This document shows, piece by piece, positions 25,301-39,100 of a stretch of DNA of 64,000 nucleotides. A model generated the notes under the pieces. That model saw nothing but the letters and a program-made list of their open reading frames with translations, did no database searches and was not told the DNA's origin. Numbering within the stretch: position 1 is the stretch's first letter; each line of letters begins with the position of its first letter. This DNA is from Sialis fuliginosa. Its lineage: Eukaryota > Arthropoda > Insecta > Megaloptera > Sialidae. The position numbers were made by a program, and so were the translations under genes. The DNA is taken from NCBI GenBank assembly GCA_961205875.1, contig OY540818.1:12808761-12872760 (forward strand), in the 5' to 3' direction.

Positions 25301-28300
25301 ATTTTTTAAAGGTATTTTGCATCAATAGTTTAGAAATTAGAAGGGGGGAGGGAGTCAATCTGATAACGACTTTAAAAGCAAATGTGTCGTGACTGAAGGG
25401 TTCAAATCAAAAGGTCCTAAAGCATGTTTTGTTGCATTTTAGAAGACCTACCTAGACTTATTTAAATAAATTTAGTAATGCTGGTTAAAATTCAGTTTAT
25501 AGAAGTCTTTATAGGTTGGATTTTAAGGTTCATGAAAAGTAATGTTTCTACAGAAAATTGTATAGAATTATTTTTATTCGAAATTTTAAGATTATTAATT
25601 TATTACTGACTTATAGGTCTTAAGATATTTCCAAAGAAAAAACTAATTTTGCTTACATATTTAATTGGCTGCAAATTTTTTTGCAGTTATTTCTAGGTAG
25701 TAGTATAAGTATTGACAATTAGCATGACTGAGCTAATTGTAGGAATTTTTAATTAATAAGATTTGTATTAATTCTTCTGAATTGGATAGCGTTACTTTAC
25801 GAATGAGGAAATAATTATGACTGCTTTTGAATATTCTTAATTAATTAATTTTTGTTTTTATTATTAAAAAAACGCGACATTGCAAAATATAATTAAAACT
25901 TACTCGATTAAAAATATATGGTAATATTTAAAATATTGCATTTAAAAAATATTCTTAAAATATTTTTCATTTTAACTATCCATAGAATCCATAAAAATAT
26001 GATATATCGTGTATCAAAAAAGACAAAACAGAAACACGATGTTTTTTTTTTGTTGTTAAAATGGCAACAAATCTTATATATTTTTTAATTTGAATTGTTT
26101 TAAAAATTGTTTTTTTTTATGTTAACACGCCATTTCTTGTATTTTTTTTTAAATTGACCTATATATGAATTAACTTTTGAAATTGAAAATCATTTCATTG
26201 TAACTAAAACTAATTTCTTTAGCAGACCAAAGAAAAGCTATGCACTAGTAATATGAATCAATAATGGGAAAATTTCTATTAGATGGAAAATTTGTAGAAT
26301 GCAAGTATTCTCTGCATAGATAACAACTATACAATGTAATTTTCTGGTGGATAATCAAAAAGATTCTTTTAATAATGTTTATTACAGGGCTGGCTACATT
26401 TGAACAAATTTTATTTAATAACGTTTTTTTAAGTATCGGGTTTAAAATGCCTGAAACTGGTTTTATTTTCCCATTGTTTTCTTTAAAATAACATTTAAAA
26501 TATTGTTTTATTTATGTATGTATTATAGCTTAACTAACAGTTTTAGTTGTTCTGCGTCGAATAAAAAATTATCTTCGTTCAACAATGATAGAAGACCGAT
26601 TAAATCATATGGCTTTGATCCACATATATTCGGAATAAGTTGACAATTTAGACATTGAATAACTTATGGACGAATTTATAAGCGTGCGACTGTTTTCGCC
26701 TTATCTAAGAATTAATTAATCTACTCCAAAATAATTTTGTCAGATTTTATGAATAAAAAGCTTGAATTTTCATTTGTATAACAGCTATTGAGAATTTTTA
26801 ATGTTCCAAAACCATATTTAAGAAAAAAACTCTCTCCAACTACCCCCTTCCTATCACCCCATTTTTTATTCGTAATTTATCTGTTCTGCCGGCCCTGTAT
26901 ATATGTATGGGTAGATAAATGCGTGAGTGACAGACTTATCCGTCACCGTAGTCAGGGGTATCAGCGACGACCACGCGCCTGAAAATAACAGGATAACATG
27001 TACCCCAAGAGAGTATTTATTATGTTCCTTATACTTGTAGTATCTTTTATGTATCATTAGAGAAACAAAACGAAGACTAAAAATCATTAATTTTTATTTC
27101 GACGGTGCAGGTGGAAAGATAAAACCAAATAAAAGTATGATAATAAAAACAGCATTTTTTAAATCATTACAGCCAATTCTGTTTTTACACGAATTTGAAA
27201 TAGCACGGTCGATAAAAAAATGTAATTTTTTTACACGTATATATTTTTCTTTGTTTTAATTCCGAGAAAAAATATCCGTTGAAGTTTACTTTTTTATATT
27301 TTTAGGGGATTTCCCTATGCATTTCAATTTTTTCATAAAAAAATATATAAAACTAGAATGTTTTATTTGTAAAAATTTCTTTTTACGTTTTTTATGTATA
27401 TCATATCTTTTTACACGATTTACCGGAATTTACGTCTAACGTCACTACTATTATTTATATTTTAAATATAAATACATAGATTATTATCTTAAATTATATA
27501 ATATTATTTTACTTTCTTTAAGAAAATACATTAAATTATAAAAATTGTGTTTTATACATATTCTGTAATTTTTACAGCTTCGTAAAACTATTTTTATAGC
27601 TATTTTTTCGTTAAATTATTTGTATAACATACGTTGGGTTCGTATCGTGGGTTCCGGTTGGAATTCCGGTACACCTCTAGTGATAGGCTATCGTGCAAAA
27701 ACATAATTTGGTGTATTATCCTTTAGCAAATGGTAAATTACATTTCTTAAACCATTATCGAGATAAAATTATACACATGCATAAAACTTTTTAAGTATAT
27801 TTGCATTTTCAGTTAAAATGTTTGAATTTAATGCCATTTGTACGCATTGATTATTTTTCATTGATAAGTTGTGAGTGTACAGTACTCGACCTCACTTCAA
27901 TCAGCTGTTCACATCTTACTTATAGCTATTTTTACGTTATTATTATAACTATTACTAGGGATTTTGTTCCTGGGTGCTTCGTACTCCAAACCCAATAACT
28001 ATGATTCTAACTAAAATTATAATAATATTTGAACATTTTATGCTTTTCCTACGTCACAGCTATCATAATTATTCATATTATGTATATGATTTATATGGTT
28101 AAATTACAGAATTTCAAATTTTTGACGTATGAAATTTTTTTTTTTGTAATCAACTTTGTTTTTAACGAGAGTTAAGTATTATTTTACAACCCTATCTTAA
28201 AAAGCTTTTGATATACCTGCGTAACTGATTTTTAATATGGTTTTCATGCCAGTAAGCACGTAATGTACATTATTATACATACATAATTTTGAAATGAAGA

Positions 28301-31300
28301 AATGTATATATTTATAATGAAAAAACAACAGGAAAACACCGACGATAAATTATATGCATGCACCTTTTAATTTTTTTATTTATCACGATTTATGATAAGT
28401 TTTTAATTTCATGAAAAAATTTTTTTTATAAAAATCTAAATCATTTTAATATACAAGCTGAACGTGAAGTAGATCAGAGCTATATGGCCAAAAATTGTAG
28501 CATAGAGGCAGAACTCAATATAGGGGTATGAAGGAAATTTGTACTGAAATAGTAAAAATTTGGTATAGTCTATTTTCAAGTAATAAAAAAATAATATAAA
28601 TATAATATATAATGTTGATATTTCTTATTTTTATGAATTTTATATATTTTTGGGGGTAAGCTTTTGGTTGAGTATATTTTTTAGGTATCATAAATATAAA
28701 TAATTAAGTAATATTAAAAAAGTGTTATCAAATATCTGGAAACTAATAAATTTATTTATAATAAAATTTAATTAAAATACTGACGAAAATAACATAACTT
28801 TAGTAATGTTATTTATAATATTGTGAAATTCCGTTTTACTCTTTTTATAATTGAATTAAAATAACTGTGATTAATTATATCAAATCGGCTTTTCTTTTAT
28901 ATATGTTTTTTATTTCGTGACAAGCAAACTTTTTACGTCATAATATAATCAAATAGTTTTTATTGTTTAATTATTTCGATATTATCAACCTTTCAGAAAA
29001 CTTTAAAGCAATTATATTACATATGTAAGTAATAAATTTTAATAACTTCCGATTATTTTTTATTTGCTGCTTACGAATTATTTTAATGTAATACTTACTT
29101 AAATTTCAACATTAATTCTTGCTTTTAAATATATCGTCAGGTGTTAAGAAGCAAATAACAATTAAGTACTTCATTTTTCGATTTTCTGCTGCTTTATTTT
29201 TGAAGTTTTTTTCCAGAATAAGCAGTATTTCACTTATTTTTGTAATAAATTTAAAAATATTGTAAACATTGGAGTAAGTACCTAGGTAAATAAAAAAAAT
29301 TGTGTAAGTTAGGAGCAAAAAAAAAGAGGTCTTCAATTTTTCCTTTTGCATATTCTGAGGGCCCCTCGAGAGGCCCCCCGAGCTTCTAGTTACGGCCCTG
29401 CACCGATGCAACTTTCATTCATAAAATATTTGTAATTGTAATTACATTACTAATACTGCAATAAATGATTATTTTATTGTGGTATAATGTAGGTTGAAAT
29501 TTATATTTTTTATCATTACTGAATATATAATCAATGCATATAAATGAAATACTATATTTATATATATTACATTTATGTGAATAGTGACCTTTTATTTTAA
29601 TGTGAAAAATCTGAAAATGATTAATATTTCATACTTCATACTTGAATATCCTTATGCTTGATATTATTGGCGTAGTTTTACGCTTGTAATGCTATTTAAC
29701 CCTGTATTAATAATAAAATTGAAGACCAAAAATCGCATTAATATTTATCAATTTTAAGTTTAATTTATTGTCTAAAATAGAACATTTTATTTTTTCGTCA
29801 ATTTTTTTGATTTTAACGATTGCCAGTACAAAGATTACTGCTTTACCAATTAGTGCTGATCAATCAATTTCAATAAAAATTATTATTAAAAAAATTGATA
29901 TATGTAAATTCTTAACTTTTATTAAAAAGTATATATATTTAATGTACCTACACATATGTAATATATACATATGTATATAATTTCAAATTAAATTAAAAAT
30001 TATCAATAGTAATTAGTTCAGAAACATTAAAATAATTTTGAATATTAATATCATGTAGTATACTTTATTTTATAGTTAGTAAAATATAATAATTTATAAC
30101 AAAAATAATAGAAAAATAAATGTTATAAAATAGCTAAGAAAACTATTTTTTTTTAATGCTGAGACGAATTTTTTTGCTGGAGGTTTATAAAATTATAGCC
30201 GATTCGAATCGTTTTTAGTAAAAAAATTAGATATAGTTCATGGTTCAAAGAAAAAGCGTTAGATTTATGAAATCATAGATTTTACGATCCTTTATATTCA
30301 AAATTTAAATTTATTTTATGTGTACGTAGAAGGTAGTGTGGACAATACACAGAAGTTAAATCTTACGAAATAAAATAAAAATACTACCGCATTCCTTTTT
30401 GTTTGTACCAAAAAAATGGATTGTGGAAATAAAAATGTAAGAGGTTCACCTAGCTATGAAAATCAAACACATTAAGTTTAATAAAAAAAATTTAACATGT
30501 ATTTTGCCAGTTGCCAAAGATGGACTCAAAACTCCTAAACAGGATCAATTCATTTTTTTTCGTTCTAAACAAATTTCAAAAATATTTTTCATAGAATTTA
30601 ACCTTATTTCTATAATCCCGGCCACCCTTTCTGCATCCACTGCTGTGATTGATCCATCAGCAACTTCCCATTCCGTCTTGTGTCCTTGGACTCCTTTACA
30701 CATACACAAGGGCGCCCTTTTACTTTTCGCATAAAGTAAGTTATTGTAATTCAAAAGAATGTTTTTACAAATATCTGTATACTTAATACATGTCGTAACA
30801 ATCGTTTGGACAAACATAAAAGTTTTGCAGTGGCGCGTTATAAAAGTTGGGGGCCCTCGGGCGCCAGGCTATATATTCGGGGTTGCCATTTAAAAAAAAA
30901 TATTTTTTTAAATCTATCCCAATTCCCATAATCAATAGATTCATTTCAAAATGCTTGAAGACTTTTTTATTCTCACAATTGGTTGAAAAGCAAAAAAGGC
31001 CTTCAGTAAAATTTTTCGTTTTTGAAAATACCGAAAATCAGGAAATATATTTTGTATTCGACAAATTGTTGTGATAGTAATACTGAAAATATCAATACAA
31101 AATTTGATTCGATATGCTTAATTTTCAACGCTTTTCATTTTCAGAAAAAATATATCTAAATTGAAATTAATATGTAAATTTTGTACGCTGTTTTTGAGGT
31201 CCTAGAATTATAATACATTATTGTTTTTTAGTGATGTATTTATTAATTAAATTATAAAATACTTAAAAAATAATTATACGCAAATGGATTGTATAAATTT

Positions 31301-33118
31301 GAAAGAGCATGCCTTACAGGGGCGTACTCACTCATGTTCAAATAAAGTTTTTTACTTAAAACAACATCTTTAATCATTGTTATTTTTTTTACATTCGTTG
31401 TAAATCACTCTGTATTTCTGTATGTAAAAAATATTTATACTTACTTTATAGTGTTGTCTTATTTATCAAGGCTTTATTTATTGTTATTATCACTATCATA
31501 TTAAAAATATCTTTTTTTATGTTGTTATATTATTTTCTAATTTATTCTATTATACTTATTCGTTATATATTATATTTATTCTATTATACTTATTATCATT
31601 ATTATTTTTATAATTATATGTACTTAGTACTTACATATATACATCTTTTTATCATGGTTGGAGGATGATTATCTCAAAATTATTAAATTCATTAACTAAA
31701 TGTTAACATTATTAAAAAAATTTTATCCGAAAGCTGGAGAAAAATATCTCAAATCGAAGATTGGATTCAAAACCAACTGAAAAATGCTATATCTATAAGG
31801 TTTATTATTTAAATTATGTATCTTATAGCAATGATTTCAGCCCGATTGGAATTGTTGGCAGGTCCCCTAAGAAATTTTTTTTCGTCTTTCAATAAAAAAA
31901 AAAAATTTATAATTAAGTTTGAATTACCTTTTTTCGATTTTTCAATTAAAAATGTATTCAACTACTTTTTTTGCTTGCCCAAGGCTGCAGAGCTAGAGTC
32001 CTGTCAGCCCCCATGTGGGGCCATCCCCTTTTGAAAGTGCTTGTGAGCTAACAAGTTTTTATATGTTATTTTATAGTTATTTGATATGACAGCAGGAGTT
32101 ATTTTTTAGATTCAAATTTTGCCAATCTTAAAAAAATTTATTTAAATAAAAAGAATGATAAATCCTACACGAATGAATTGTCCAATCAAGATTGTTTATC
32201 ATCACATTTATAACAACCAGGAAAAAGTACAGTTTTCCGTTATAACAACCATAACTAATTCTTAATTATAAGATTTACTTGAACAATAATACAAATATTT
32301 TAATCGATTCAATAAATTCCATAAAAATACAAATTCAGAAGTTTTTATTGTAATATGTTTTTTATAGTCTTACCTTGGGTTGCATAAAGCAAAATTAACC
32401 ACGATTAGTTAATCAGTTGTTTTAAAACCAAAACATAAATTCTTAAAAACAAGGTTACAGTTTTAAATTAACAAAATTTTATTTTATGGTTAATTTAATT
32501 TAAATTTTATTTTATATGACACAAAATATAATCAACGATAGATCTTTTTGTTAATATTTAATATTAAAAAGTTGAAATACTATTCATATATACAAGTATA
32601 ATGATTTTATTAATTAACTATTAAAATAGAGTATGTAAATTGCCTTATTATTGATGAAAAGGAATACATATGAAAAATACAACTGTAAAATTTTTATAAT
32701 TGAACTTATTTTATTATAGTATTTCAAATTGATATCTATATGTCATAAATGAAAATACAAATAAATAGTAAAAATAATAATAAAAACAGTTAATACATTG
32801 CTGAGACATATATTGATAAAAGTTTATTTTTCCCAATTATACAATATTTTCATAATATCACGAAATTAAATACATTATTTTGTTTTTGTAATAAAACGTC
32901 GAAAAAAAAGTAAAACAGTAACAGAAGTGGTTCTAGAAAAACAAACGTGTTATATAAAATTATTATTTTTACGTTATTGGATAATTCAAAACATCTTTTA
33001 GCAGGTCTGTTTCTTTTCCGTAGAACACTTCAATTAGTATTTCACCAAGGAAGTATAAATGTCCATTTATTTTGTTTTTAAATTTAATATTTATTTTATT
33101 AGATATGTATTATATAAT
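22381..33118. other. Gene desert with repeat fragments
   Basis: 10.7 kb of very AT-rich DNA without a convincing gene. It includes the dispersed repeat at 23131-23480, element tails near 24694-24760, 25145-25190 and 29340-29405 ('ggccctgcaccg'), a coding-looking block on the minus strand at about 30545-30735, a GC-richer block at 26860-26990, and a fragment of the 15256 MITE family at 32030-32057. Confidence 0.65.
23131..23480 (+). repeat. Dispersed repeat with 'ctgtctgtctgtcc' head and 'gcgaagccgtgggc' tail
   Basis: The head reads 'tctgtctgtctgtccatacg' followed by 'gagaaccacttatccgattt', and the tail 'acgagagcgaagccgtgggc'. This head/tail combination is widespread in insect genomes as a non-autonomous element. 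The head is also present inverted at 14160-14290. A related tail, 'gcgggcgaagccgcggtc', occurs at 63724. Confidence 0.6.
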
Positions 33119-35577
33119 TTAGGACCAATTTGTGTTACTTCTTTTCTCTTCGCTCGCCATGCCTGGCCATGCACCTGGTGCGAATTGTCCATCGAAGAAG
33201 CTTGCGGGTGTCGCATCTCTGCGGTTCTCGGCGGTACCGGCGCCGGCAGCTTGCTTGTCACCGGACTCGGAGCGCCGGAAGCCGTATGGGTAACTTCCGT
33301 ATCCGTATGACTGAAACAATTATTCATTCATACATTCAATGCATAAAAAAGTATTATTTTTAATTTTGTTTCTTATTGTTGTGAAATTTATTTTTATATT
33401 TAGTTATAAAATATTAGTTAATCCTGAATTTATAACAAATGCCATTATCATGTTTAATCGTTCTATTGTAGAGTTTTAAAAATATACCTTTAATTATATA
33501 CATATTTTATTAATAAAATATTTTTCGTAAAACAATATAGTTTAATAACTTTATTTTCATTTTTTTTACACTAATAGTTTTATTAATTATTTGTATACAA
33601 ATATTTAATAAAATTACTTCTTAAATACAACAAATATTTGGCAATGAAATATATTTTATATAAGGCCCCATATTTTTCCATTTTTCATATTCAACAGTAA
33701 AATAATTATTTTTATTAGGTAAATTCATTTTATTTATGTTTGGTTTAATTAATTTTCTGTTCTTCAAAATTCTGACACTGAGATTAGAATAAAAATTTGT
33801 TTATGCAGGATATGATATTCCAAAGCAATTTAAACAGCTAAAACCACTTGTCGATTTAATATCCGGTATTTTAAAGAATTTGCTTTGAAGCAAAAGTTAT
33901 GCTAACGCTTTCTGAGGGGTATTAAATATAAGTGACATCCCACTGACATTTCTAATCAATGGTACGGTTTATACGAATGACCTTGACGCATGTGCGTTAA
34001 GTAGATATTTAGCCATTTTTAAAGCAGTGGTGTCGAGTGTACCTCACAAAATGCATTTACATTATTATATATTTATTACCATGAACAAATTCATAAAGAT
34101 TTGATACTTCGCAGATATGGTTAGCTTAGCTTTTGCTCTAGAACAAATTTTTTATAATACCTACTCTCAGATCTTGGTAGATCTGCATTTTTGCAATTTT
34201 CAACGTTTCAGTCTCTATCACGATCTGCAACGATCTTTGTAGATCTTTACAGGTCTTCACAGATCAGAAACTAGTGGAAAAATATGATTTTGTCTAAAAA
34301 TGCAGATCTGTCAGATCTAAATTTTTTCCCGGGATAGAAAAATATGTTGAAACTTACTTGGTATGGCATTTGTGGCATTCCGTACATACCACCATATGGG
34401 TACATTTGGTTCTGGTACGGTTGAGCGTAGTAGGGGTTGCTTGGGTAAGGGTAGCCTCCGTAGTAACTTCCCAAGAACCGTCTCGAGTTGTTGTCCGATG
34501 AAGCAGCTTTCTTATCTTGCGTCGAGGTCGCGCTACTAGCGCTTCCTGTCGCCGAGCTGCTCTGGGGACTCGGCACAGGGTTACTCTGCAAAACGTTATT
34601 AACACGTTACATGCCGCACGTTTTCAGCATTTTATTTTGTGAATTTAGTAAAATATATATGATGAATTGTCATGGAGTTAGGTTTACTCTCTAAAACATT
34701 ATTTATATATTGTACCTATTTTCAAAATTTTAATTTGCCAATAATCTATTTTGACCCTAATTATATATATAATATATAACAGATCGATTTAAAATTGATC
34801 GTGAATTTTTGTAAAAGATAAAAATTTAAATGGTTAGTATTATTTTTTATAAGCAAATGCATAAAAAAAATAATTTTTCAAATTTTTGTAGTGCTAAAGA
34901 TATTGCTAAGAAATATGAAAAATAGTATACTTAAGTACTATCGTGAGTATTGTTAAGTAAATACATAATGTATATTACAAATAATAGGTACACGTTCATC
35001 ATATAAGATACATATATTGTTATTAGTTTTATTATGTATTTAACTGAAGTTTATATATGTTAACATATTAATTGATATCTTCGATGAAGATATAATTTCA
35101 AAATTTTGTAAATTAAAAAAAATCACCTGGTTAATTTGTATGTCAAAGACATAAACGAAAATGTTTCCATGATAACACCAAGACATTTAAAATGAGAATA
35201 ATTGAATGAAAAAAACTTATTTCGTATTTTATTTGTATTGTTATTGAAAAGAATTTTAATGTCAAGGAAATTAATATTAATAATAATAATTTTAAAAACA
35301 CAAAAATTTTATGTAAACAAAAATCAAATTTTTTTAACCGCGAAATTTGAAATATTCAAACAATGAAATGTTGTAGAGCTACATGTACGCACAGCTTTGA
35401 AATCTTTTAAGAATTGGTGGATTATTCTAAAAACATGAGAATATATTACAATTTCAAATTCACGAGAAAGGTAAATTAATTCTTCGTTATTATAAAAATA
35501 TAATTTTATTTTTATTTTCTTACCAACGCAACCGATAAACAACACACCAACAAGTAAAATTGTTTGTAACCTGCCAT
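33119..35577 (-). CDS. Secreted Tyr/Gly-rich protein with dibasic sites, 157 residues, family not recognised
   Basis: Coding exons in transcript order: 35524-35577, 34358-34585, 33119-33310, all phase 0, with canonical splice sites. Exon 1 encodes a signal peptide, MAGYKQFYLLVCCLSVAL. Exon 2 begins with a Ser/Pro/Ala-rich stretch, then a first dibasic (SRR, about residue 54), then a Tyr/Gly/Pro-rich part (YYGGYPYP, NPYYAQPY, MYPYGGMYG). Exon 3 continues YGYGSYPYGFRR, then an Ala/Gly-rich part and further dibasics (NRR, EKR) before ending NTNWS. The layout resembles insect neuropeptide-like precursors with YGG-type motifs, but Tyr/Gly-rich cuticular or glandular structural proteins look similar. 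The ATG sits 5 bases inside an exon that starts after a good acceptor, so there is a noncoding first exon (36061-36134). Confidence 0.85.
33861..34161. mobile_element. MITE, copy 2 of the 12675 family, inverted
   Basis: Left end 'atccggtattttaaagaatttgc', right end the corresponding complement ('gaacaaattttttataatacc'). The interior is the reverse complement of the element at 12675-12987. It sits in the last intron of the Tyr/Gly-rich gene. Confidence 0.75.
34165..34320. repeat. Cluster of AGATCT/GATCT motifs with inverted symmetry
   Basis: At least seven GATCT/AGATC occurrences lie within about 150 bases. The outer pairs are mirrored: 'agatctgcattttt' near 34180 and 'aaaaatgcagatct' near 34298. 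It is intronic and could be a short foldback element. Confidence 0.6.
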
Positions 35578-35799
35578 TTTATCTGTAAAAAAAAACAAAA
35601 TAAAATAAATACACTTATCTTTTAAAAAAAACACTCTTAATTAATAAAATTGAATTAATTGTTTTAATTATTTGATACTGAATTATCCAATTATTTAAAT
35701 TTAATTTATTAAACACTATAATCATTAATTATAAGAAATCAAATTACAAATTTAATTTAATTGAAATATAACAATACATTTTCAATTGTTGCGCATTCG

Positions 35800-36001
35800 C
35801 AGTGGCGCGTTACACAGTACGTAAATGGGGGACCGAGCTGGCAAAAAAGGTCCGGTTTATAAATAAAGTAATTGTTAAATGCACACGCCAAAATATAATA
35901 TATTATAATTTTTTTTATTTTTCTTATTCCACAAATTTTTTTAGTAGGGGGCCCAAATATTAATTCTACCTAAAACCCGCAATTTGAATAACGCGCCACT
36001 G
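35800..36001. mobile_element. hAT-like MITE
   Basis: 202 bp with terminal inverted repeats CAGTGGCGCGTTA..TAACGCGCCACTG (one mismatch region inside). The flanking octamers cgcattcg (35792-35799) and tgcattcg (36002-36009) match at 7 of 8 positions, as expected for an 8 bp hAT target duplication. Located in the first intron of the Tyr/Gly-rich gene. A related terminus, 'gcagtggcgcgtta', occurs alone near 30829. Confidence 0.82.
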
Positions 36002-36060
36002 TGCATTCGATGTAATAATTACTGAGCAGATATCTAATGTTCACTGTCACCCACACTTAC

Positions 36061-36134
36061 CTTATTAATGAATTCAAAACTTAATAATTTTTATAAAATC
36101 TAATACTTCATCATACCCAAACACATGCCCAACT
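36061..36134 (-). other. Noncoding first exon of the Tyr/Gly-rich gene
   Basis: Runs from the TCAGT initiator (start site A at 36134) to a strong donor AATAAG|gtaagtg (36055-36060). It contains two short ATG-initiated frames, neither reaching the coding sequence. It pairs with the acceptor at 35583-35585 that opens the ATG exon. Confidence 0.6.
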
Positions 36135-36166
36135 GACTCACAATCTGAAAAACTGCAATATTTATG
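36132..36166 (-). promoter_or_regulatory. TATA box plus TCAGT initiator of the Tyr/Gly-rich gene
   Basis: On the minus strand a CATAAATA box (36159-36166) stands 30 bases upstream of the A of a TCAGT motif (36132-36136), the classic arthropod core-promoter spacing. A splice donor follows 74 bases downstream. Confidence 0.65.
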
Positions 36167-39100
36167 GCGAATGTAAAGTGAATAATTGTCATGCCAATTT
36201 TCAATAATTATTTCAGTTCACATCTTTTGATGAGAATAAAATCATTAAATTCAAAATCGTATTTCCGCATCAACCGTCCCCATTTTTTATTGACTCCTAC
36301 ATTTCATGCATATAAAAAATCAGTTTCCTGTTTACGTATATATACAAGACCATAAATTCTATATCGACTTCTATACAGTGGGAACAGTTCAGGTGGATTA
36401 AAATATCGAATTGTTTTCAAATAAATTTCGTTAGCAACGCACATAAACTAAATTTATTACCATATAAATAATACCAAATGTATTTATTATAAATGCAACC
36501 TTTCGTATAATATAACAGTGGTATGGGGGCATGGGGGGAAGGCTTGTGTAATTTGTATCATACTTTTGTAACCCGAAAATAAGACTTTTATAAAAAGTAT
36601 TAAAACTTTTTTTAAATGCAATGAATCTGAAAAAGCAAAAATAGCAAATATTCTGGCGATAGTTGGTCCTTCAAAAAAAAAAAAAATACTAGCCTGTCTA
36701 TTTTTTCATTAATTTTTGTATAATAATTACAGTTAAATTATTTTTTGCTAAAAATTGTCAATTTTTTTCTTTTAAATACATTATATTTTGTACTATAATT
36801 TGGTAGGTACTGCCAATAAAATGGTCCTGTTATATTTAATATAAAAATATAAAAAGCAAATTATTTTCTATTGTTAATGTATAATTGTATAAATTAATAT
36901 ATAATTCAATCCAGCAATTTCCATGTTTAAAAAAATACACATGTAAAATGAAATTCAATTTTTTCAGGTAAAATTGAAATTATTATTTTAGATAAAGTAT
37001 TATATCAACTATAACGTATTTATTACACGCTAACAAAATGTGAAATATTTTTGTAAAAATTCAATTTGCATTTTACCATAACACGTACAATTCAAACGTA
37101 ACGAAATAATATATTGTATTTCCAATTACATTTTTACATTGATTCTTAAACCTGCAATTAGAATTAACTTTTTTCATTTGCTTATACCTGAAATGTCAGT
37201 AATTACTCGACTAACTACATAAAAATAGTGTTTATTATTATAATTTTTAATACGTTACAGAAATCTTAGGATTTATATTACTTTCATAATTAGTTAGCCC
37301 GATCCTGTATAAAATAATTAATTAGGCTTTAAGAATGCATTAAAAATATTACTATTATTTTTTTAAATGCGCAGCAAGCCAAGAAAATGAAGTTATTAAA
37401 TCTTTATTAAAAGAATAATAAAAATAATCAATTATACATAATATTACTCTAATAAATTTAATATTTTTAATTATCCTTGATATGACATAAAATTCATGTT
37501 AAATACCTATAATATACGTGTGACAAAATCCTATGAAAAATATTAACAAATTTTTTTATGATATTGTTTCTAAGGGTTGAAGAATGGAGGGTTAAAACTT
37601 GTATTATTATAAATATTACAATATGTATTAGCTATGGTCTATTAGTTTCGGAGAAATTGACTTTCAAATTATGGCATATAAATAATTTAATTTTTAAAAG
37701 ATATAAATAAAAAAACGTCAGAATAGGAATTAGAGGAAATACACCATATAATAAAAAAAATACAATTCAGAATTGTGTATTGTTGCATTCATGCTCCCGA
37801 AGTTACCTTAAAGATACTCAACGTAAGAGTTAAGACAGCTCGATTCAATTTCTGGTTGAATTTTAATTTTAATTTCTAAAAATAATATACAATAAATGAA
37901 TTTTTAAATAAATCGCGTCACCGCCAGTTTGGCTAAAAATGGCGCCGCTGTCGAAATTCTTGCTATGAGTATCTATAGGTTACCCCCAGAGATATTATTT
38001 TATTTATAAAATCTTATTAATAATAACAAATACCTTCATTACTTCACCACCATTTGCTGTCAATTTAACAAACATTAAGATACAAAATATCATCAATACA
38101 AATTGTTTATAATTTAATACTTGCACATAAAAAAATACAAAAATCCTCCGAGAATATTATGAATGTTATATCTCTTATATATATTAGTTTATTACTGAAA
38201 GATAAACAAAATGTTCCTTCCATCTTCATTGTATTTAAAATTGTTTATATTTACGCTAAGTTAATCATGAAATTTCTCTCTGATTATTTAAAAGTAATGT
38301 TTACATTACTGACATTTTCCTGATATACAATGCATGCAGTTTTTTATGTACATTTTAATTAAATTAGTTATTTTTTGTACGCTAGAAAATAAAAAAATAT
38401 CCTTCAGATTGGAATATTGTGAATATGTGTTTTTATTGCATAAAATATTAACCGAGTCGTGAAAACTAGCATATATTCCAAAATTTTGACACATATAGTA
38501 TAATTTTCACGCCATAATAGTTATTTTCTCTGTCCGTGTTTTTTTCAGGCGTGTTCTACCAAACGTTCAGAGTTCAGACCAAAACGCAAGAACAAATGTG
38601 ATTTAGTAAATTCAAGAATTTGTTAGCTTCTTTATAATAGCGGACAAAAGATACATTCTTTGATTCAAAACGATTTATTAATTTTTTTTAGCAAATGAAT
38701 GTCTCAAAAGCGTATTTTGTTATAAAATAATAATTTAGAGAAAAAGTATAAAAAAAATGTTTCAAGAAGTTTTTCTCAACTTGAAAAAATCACATCGGAT
38801 TAAAAAATGTTTCAAATAAAAGTTTTTTTATTTTTTCGCGAAGAGTTGTCTGAAATACATTTCTGTAAGCAGCTTAATTATCGAAATAAAAATGCGTAAC
38901 GTTTTGAACATTTTGAACACCCGATATAATTTATTTATCAAAAATAATTTTAAAGTACCTATATACGTATAAAATATAAATATTTAATAACAGTAAATGG
39001 TAACCAATGTTCTATCACTTACATTATTGTACAAATCAATGTTTTATTATTAGTATCGCCGTTTTATCGTTTAAAAATAATTTCATTTAAGTTTCTGTTT

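Noticed and set aside
29112-29411. 99-codon minus-strand frame
   Set aside because: Starts in an element tail ('ggccctgcaccg') and has no recognisable domain.
34599-34612. TTAACACGTT sequence as a second complete piggyBac-like element
   Set aside because: Only one end is present and the match to the 4572 terminus stops after about 10 bases.
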